Shown: positions 59,492-64,000 of the stretch, piece by piece
Layout: every line of letters starts with the position of its first letter
Numbering within the stretch: position 1 is the stretch's first letter
NCBI GenBank assembly: GCA_021018815.1
Contig: JAITYX010000006.1
Location: 1,949,001-2,013,000, forward strand
Length of the DNA stretch: 64,000 nucleotides
Source: Talinum fruticosum
Lineage: Eukaryota > Streptophyta > Magnoliopsida > Caryophyllales > Talinaceae
Reading direction: 5' to 3'
The notes under the pieces: model-generated
The model's input: the letters and a program-made list of their open reading frames with translations, nothing else
Told to the model about the DNA's origin: nothing
The model's database searches: none
Made by a program: the position numbers and the translations under genes

Positions 59492-60023
59492 ATATACATA
59501 CATACATACATACATGCCCGATGGATGGTTTGGTTAGCGTGCTCGATAATTATATTCGAGAATTCATTATAATAGTATACTTTTGTATCAAAATTTTTGA
59601 CAGAGTATAGTTGCACTAAATTTTTAGAAATATTTATAAATGTTTACAAATATTTTTATTTTTAAAAAAATCACTATTACAAACAACTATTAGAATCTTA
59701 CGATCCTCGATCCAATTTTATGATTCCGATTCTAACCATCCCTCCCCCTCCAATCAATTCTAACTAGGATATCAATTATAACAATCTTGATTTTAATAGG
59801 TTATGATATTTATATAATTAGACGATTAGATTTTTAGTTTATATATACAAGCATTTTAATACGTTATGATATATATAGTTAGACGATTAGAATTTTGGCT
59901 CATATCATGAGTTTTGTTTATCTCTAAAGATTATTTTTACATTATTAGACTTTTTTTAATAAAATAAATATTATGCATCCCATTATGAGTTATTAGGCAC
60001 AAAATAGTAATAGTTTGAGATGA
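59492..60023. other. Spacer with short tandem repeats
   Basis: Contains a (CATA)n tract (about 59494-59515) and a 63 bp tandem duplication (about 59789-59914, core GTTATGATAT...TTAGACGATTAGA). No gene. Confidence 0.7.
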
Positions 60024-60033
60024 TATTTTTTAT

Positions 60034-60461
60034 GAGATATTAACATTTACCTCCCTCGAGGTATTTGGAAATCATTTATAAACTCTATAGGTATTGGTAT
60101 TTATTTTTACCCACCTTGGATTTAGAGATAAAAAATATTTAACATAAAAAAAGGGCGAAAGGGCTAATCGGAATCATAAAAGGACGAGTTTGTCCCTAAT
60201 TTTTAAAATAGAATGACTTTTTACCCACATGCCTAGAAAGAGCACACATATCGTAAAGGGCAAATTGTGACATTGTACATCTTTTTTATGCCATGTCAGC
60301 ACACATATCGTATTTGGATGTTGTTTATTATTAACAAAAAGGTCAATGTATCACTCAAATATTAACTCGCTCCGGTCAGGGTGGCTAAAAATAAATATCA
60401 TTACCTGTAGGGTTTATAAATTATTTTCAAATACCTCGAGAGAGGTAAATGTTAATATCTC
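60034..60461. mobile_element. Mutator-type MITE, 428 bp
   Basis: TIRs of about 85 bp: 60034-60118 and, inverted, 60377-60461. Both begin GAGATATTAACATTTACCTC and continue TCGAGGTATTTG, TTATAAA, TATTTATTTTTA. A perfect 10 bp TSD TATTTTTTAT flanks it (60024-60033 and 60462-60471). Long TIRs with a 9-11 bp TSD indicate a non-autonomous Mutator-like element. No coding content. Confidence 0.93.
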
Positions 60462-60671
60462 TATTTTTTATTAATTTATTCATAAGTAGGATTTTCGTTT
60501 TTTTGTTTTTGGAATTTATTCTTTTAAAAGTATTATTACAAAATATTTTTATGTCATTTAGAATTTATTTTTTAATATAAAAACTATAATTGAAATTTCA
60601 CCTATTAAATGGTAAAAATTCTCTTTAATATTTGTACATATTAATATAACTTTAATGCGGACAAAAACTAA

Positions 60672-60675
<4 letters not shown>

Positions 60676-60705
<30 letters not shown>
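60676..60705. repeat. (TA)n microsatellite
   Basis: About 14 AT units, next to the inverted-repeat element that follows. Confidence 0.97.
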
Positions 60706-60709
<4 letters not shown>

Positions 60710-60861
60710 AGTAGAATTTAGGGTGAGAGATGAGAAGTTTAAATCTAGACCCTCACATTTTCATTCACATCATTAATAAGAAAGCCCTTCCTCGAACCCT
60801 ACATCCCCAAACCTATAGCCCCACGATTCCCTGCCTGAGACACACAAGCACAACTTAGATT

Positions 60862-60904
60862 TGTAAAAACCCAATTTTTAAGAATAATAATAATAATAAT
60901 AATA

Positions 60905-60943
<39 letters not shown>

Positions 60944-61976
60944 TTAAATATAGCACTAAAGTAAATGTAATTTTGGCACACTAAAGTGAATGTAATTTTG
61001 GCACATGGTATTTGGGAATTTAGTACATGTTAAATAATGTTGGTTGTAATCTTGGTTAGATGTCAGGGAGAAAAGCAAAGGTAAATATTTTTAAGGGGTC
61101 AATGGCATCATAATGCATGTAGTTCAATTAGCACTTTAACAGATATCTTTGAAAATCTCTAACAACTAAATTTATAAACTTTAATATCCCTTATAAATAC
61201 CCCAAAATGGTAGGCAAAACACTCATTCGCTTATGTCTTATCATTTCCACTCATCTCTATTTTTTTCCACTATTCTCTCTACGCTCATCTTGAGTGAAAT
61301 TATATTGTTCTTAGAGTTCATTAAAACTACCTAGAGATTATTTTTTAAGTGCAAATAGTCGGGTACAATGCATGTCGGTTAATTCATTGAAACTATTGTT
61401 TTTAGTCAAAGAGTATGTGTGTATGAGTGCAATGATTTTCAAATGTTTTTGTGACAAAGGATGTCTATATTGCCTATTGTTTATTATTCATTATTCGAGT
61501 GATCACCTCGGTACGCGCGCTCATCAATTCATCGTTCATCAAACCTTTTGAAGGGAATCATCATTCATTATAGAGGCATACGAAGTCTAAGTGTTTTCTA
61601 TCCTATTTTTAAACAAAATGAATTTCACAAAATTGTTATTTCCATGTTTTGGTGTATGTACTGAGAGTTTTTGTTCTCACTCTTTAAATGTTTTATTGTT
61701 TTCAGGTAAAGTGTGAATATATGGGGACAATTGAATTATCGGGACACTTGTCTATTTTCATTTTCTATTTGGAATAAGTGTTCAACTATTCGGTTATATT
61801 ATAAATTAAGCATGGAAAGTGTAGCTCCAACATATGCTAGTAATTGATTGAATAAATGATAATGTTAAGTTTTTATTTTATTGAAAGTATAAGTATTACG
61901 TGTCTCTTTAAGCACATGATATAACACTCGACAATTGAATATTTGTAAATTTTCCATAAAAAGTTAGGGTGTTACA
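60862..61976 (+). repeat. LTR-retrotransposon solo LTR, 1.1 kb
   Basis: Begins TGTAAAAACCCAATTT and ends TTAGGGTGTTACA; flanking 5-mers AGATT (60857-60861) and AAATT (61977-61981), 4 of 5. A TATA box TATAAATAC (about 61193) is followed by a CT-rich leader-like stretch, which suits the LTR promoter on the plus strand. The termini resemble chromovirus-type gypsy LTRs. No internal domain or partner LTR. Confidence 0.75.
60882..60943. repeat. (AAT)n/(ATT)n palindromic microsatellite
   Basis: About 8 AAT units flow directly into about 12 ATT units, so the tract can fold on itself. Confidence 0.95.
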
Positions 61977-62460
61977 AAATTGCCGTGAAACCACCATTCC
62001 ACGACTAACTATCGCCACCAAGAGAACCCCAACCGGTGTCCGTCGACCATCGGCAAATCCTCTAGTGGTAAAAAGTTACTTTTTCTTGGATGAATTATTT
62101 TATCAACAAATTTCGACAAGGAGCAAGACAAAAACAAAAAAACTTATAATGAAAGGGACAAACGAAAGGAAATATCAACCTTGTCGGGAAACTTTCGACA
62201 TATCGTTGTCGGAGCGCGAGGAGGGGAGAATGAAGTGGCCATGTCAATTGAAGGGTTTCAATTCCGGCCTATCTAGCTGCAAGCAGTATAGTGCCCAGAT
62301 TCTCATTGCGACAGGAATCTAACCGAAGGATGGTGGTAGTTAGGAGGTAAGAGAAGTAAGGACTGGATTGGGTGTTGTAAAGAGTTATTTAATCTCAGCC
62401 TTTAAATTTTAATATAAAGGTTATAACTAAAACTTCTCATCTCTCATTGAAATAACCAAT

Positions 62461-64000
62461 TCTAATTGAATATTTTTCCTATTTACGTATAAATAATATT
62501 TTATTATTAAATAAGATTTGAAGACAGACTTGGTAATATTCGATAATTAAATGTTAAAGTTATGTATAGTTACTTAATTTTGTTATTCTTCTTTCGTTAA
62601 GAGGATCAATGACTAAACAACCAATGTAATTTATTAGCGAGAAGATATTAAATTTAGAATCTAATCCATTCAATGCTTCAATCTTAAATATTATTTAAAT
62701 AAATAGATCATTACTTTTATTTATTTTTGAAATTGGGTTTACCTATTTTTTTAATAATTCATCTCGTGCTTATGAGATACACCATTGATATTTTTTATTG
62801 GTAACAAATTTTATATGCACTGATTTTAAACTGATAATATACTTAATAAAGCTAACACGTATGAAGTATGAGATATAAATTAAAATTGGAAGAAGATTTA
62901 ATGTTCAATTGTACAATAAACCGGACAAACATCTCATAGATCAAAGTAAAAATGCAATAAACAATAATGTTTGATTATCTACATTTGATTGATACTTAAA
63001 ACTATGTCATATTTTAATCAAAGTTTGACAAATTGTCTCTGTAGGGGAAAAAGATAAAATGTTACATTCATCCTTCCATATATATTTTTCTTATGAATAA
63101 ATAAGCTATAATTGTTAACCACTTAACAATGTCATGCTAACATTTAAACATGCATTGATAATATATTCTTTTATCTAAGTATTAATCCTAAAATTTACAT
63201 GATTTATTAATCCTAAAATTTACAAAATTCTTTATCACCTAAAACGATTGCATGAAAAACATTATTGTAACAATAAAATATTATGTCTCTAGACTTAAAT
63301 AATATATTTTTTCTATCATTAAACAAAAAATACATTATTTTGTCACCTTAAAAGACTAGTTCTTTGACTCCTATATATTTATTTACATATATGTTTATAT
63401 ATGTCTTAAATTTTTATAATTTTTTTCTACCTTATTTCAACTTTTTTAATTCTTGCCAACTTTTTCACTCACTGAAACTCCTCCCACCTTCCAATTCTTG
63501 TAGTTTCGTGCTATTTCTATTTTCTCCTTCAAACTTATGGTTGCAAGAGAACCCCTCTGAAAAAAATTACAAATGTATAGTCTTATTACAAAAACTAAGT
63601 ATCAGCTTTACTATTCAAAAATATTTTTGTTGGCTGCAGAATAGTATGATAAACTCTTTCGAAAAAAATTTTATGATTCAGTTGGCTTGAATGTTAAATA
63701 ACATTGATTGAATAAGTTGCTTCCTTCGTGCAAAAAAAAAGGAATAATTTTGAATTCTTGATGCCTAACTTTAGACACATGTGGGTATCTTCTAAAGAAA
63801 TACTTACATAGAAAATGTATTGATCCATATATAAAAAGAGTTACTCACAATATTTGAATTATGTATCAACCTTTTAAAATGTTTAATTGATTTGGTTACC
63901 CCATCCCATGAAAATATATGCTAGATTTAGAAGCATTAGCTCCCAATATAAAGTGGTCTTTAAACTCTTTAAGGGCCTCCATAATTAAAAAATAAAAATG
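62461..64000. other. AT-rich intergenic DNA, nothing recognised
   Basis: No domain-bearing frame. The 108-codon plus-strand frame at 63364-63690 is Phe/Leu-rich and looks like chance. No repeat termini were recognised. Confidence 0.6.

Larger units (their letters stand above)
60710..62460. mobile_element. Possible small inverted-repeat element split by a solo LTR
   Basis: TGAGAGATGAGAAGTTT at 60724-60740 recurs as its exact complement at 62430-62446. Between them, outside the solo LTR 60862-61976, lie about 600 bp with a GC-richer plus-strand frame (61969-62322) that has no recognisable domain and begins inside the LTR. Type and edges are uncertain. Confidence 0.4.

Noticed and set aside
61969..62322. 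117-codon plus-strand frame
   Set aside because: It starts inside the end of a solo LTR, so the start is not original, and no domain is recognised.

Overview
This window looks like intergenic DNA from a flowering plant, probably a eudicot. It is AT-rich and filled with plant transposable elements: Ty1/copia and Ty3/gypsy LTR retrotransposons, a CACTA element, Mutator-like TIR elements, a LINE-type fragment and a pararetrovirus-like insert. I found no intact host gene, tRNA, rRNA or CRISPR array. Nearly all longer reading frames are broken transposon genes or chance frames in low-complexity sequence.

Layout, left to right. 1-1694 is unassigned AT-rich DNA. 1695-9228 is a decayed minus-strand copia element with both LTRs, primer-binding site, polypurine tract and gag/INT/RT/RNase H remnants. 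10481-13130 holds a plus-strand LINE-type ORF1 (DUF4283-like) and the start of an endonuclease, with two internal tandem duplications. 14855-16510 is a Mutator-like element with TIRs over 200 bp, carrying a GRF zinc-finger gene fragment. 16929-20039 is a 3.1 kb solo LTR with a perfect target-site duplication (TSD). 21760-23220 is a pararetrovirus-like pseudogene abutting a minus-strand gypsy remnant (23225 to about 26640) that has gag, protease and an integrase tail but no reverse transcriptase. 27727-30766 and 32551-35638 are two more ~3 kb solo LTRs.

From 35639 to 59491 the window is a nest. The oldest layer is the 3' end of a Tat/Ogre/Athila-like gypsy element, with its polypurine tract and an LTR split into three pieces. 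A minus-strand copia element (37309-56655) and a separate solo copia LTR of the same family (57182-58715) inserted into that LTR. The copia element then took a 3.2 kb gypsy solo LTR (38135-41301) in its 3' LTR and an 8.2 kb CACTA transposon (47031-55199) in its 5' LTR. TSDs support each step. The copia element encodes gag, protease and integrase, but where RT-RNase H should be it has an unrelated coiled-coil, proline-rich and acidic coding region.

The right end (59492-64000) has a 428 bp Mutator-type MITE with a perfect 10 bp TSD and a 1.1 kb solo LTR inside a weak inverted-repeat element. The genes here do not form a host pathway. The value of the window is the insertion chronology, the repeated conversion of gypsy elements to solo LTRs, and several elements with captured or rearranged coding content.
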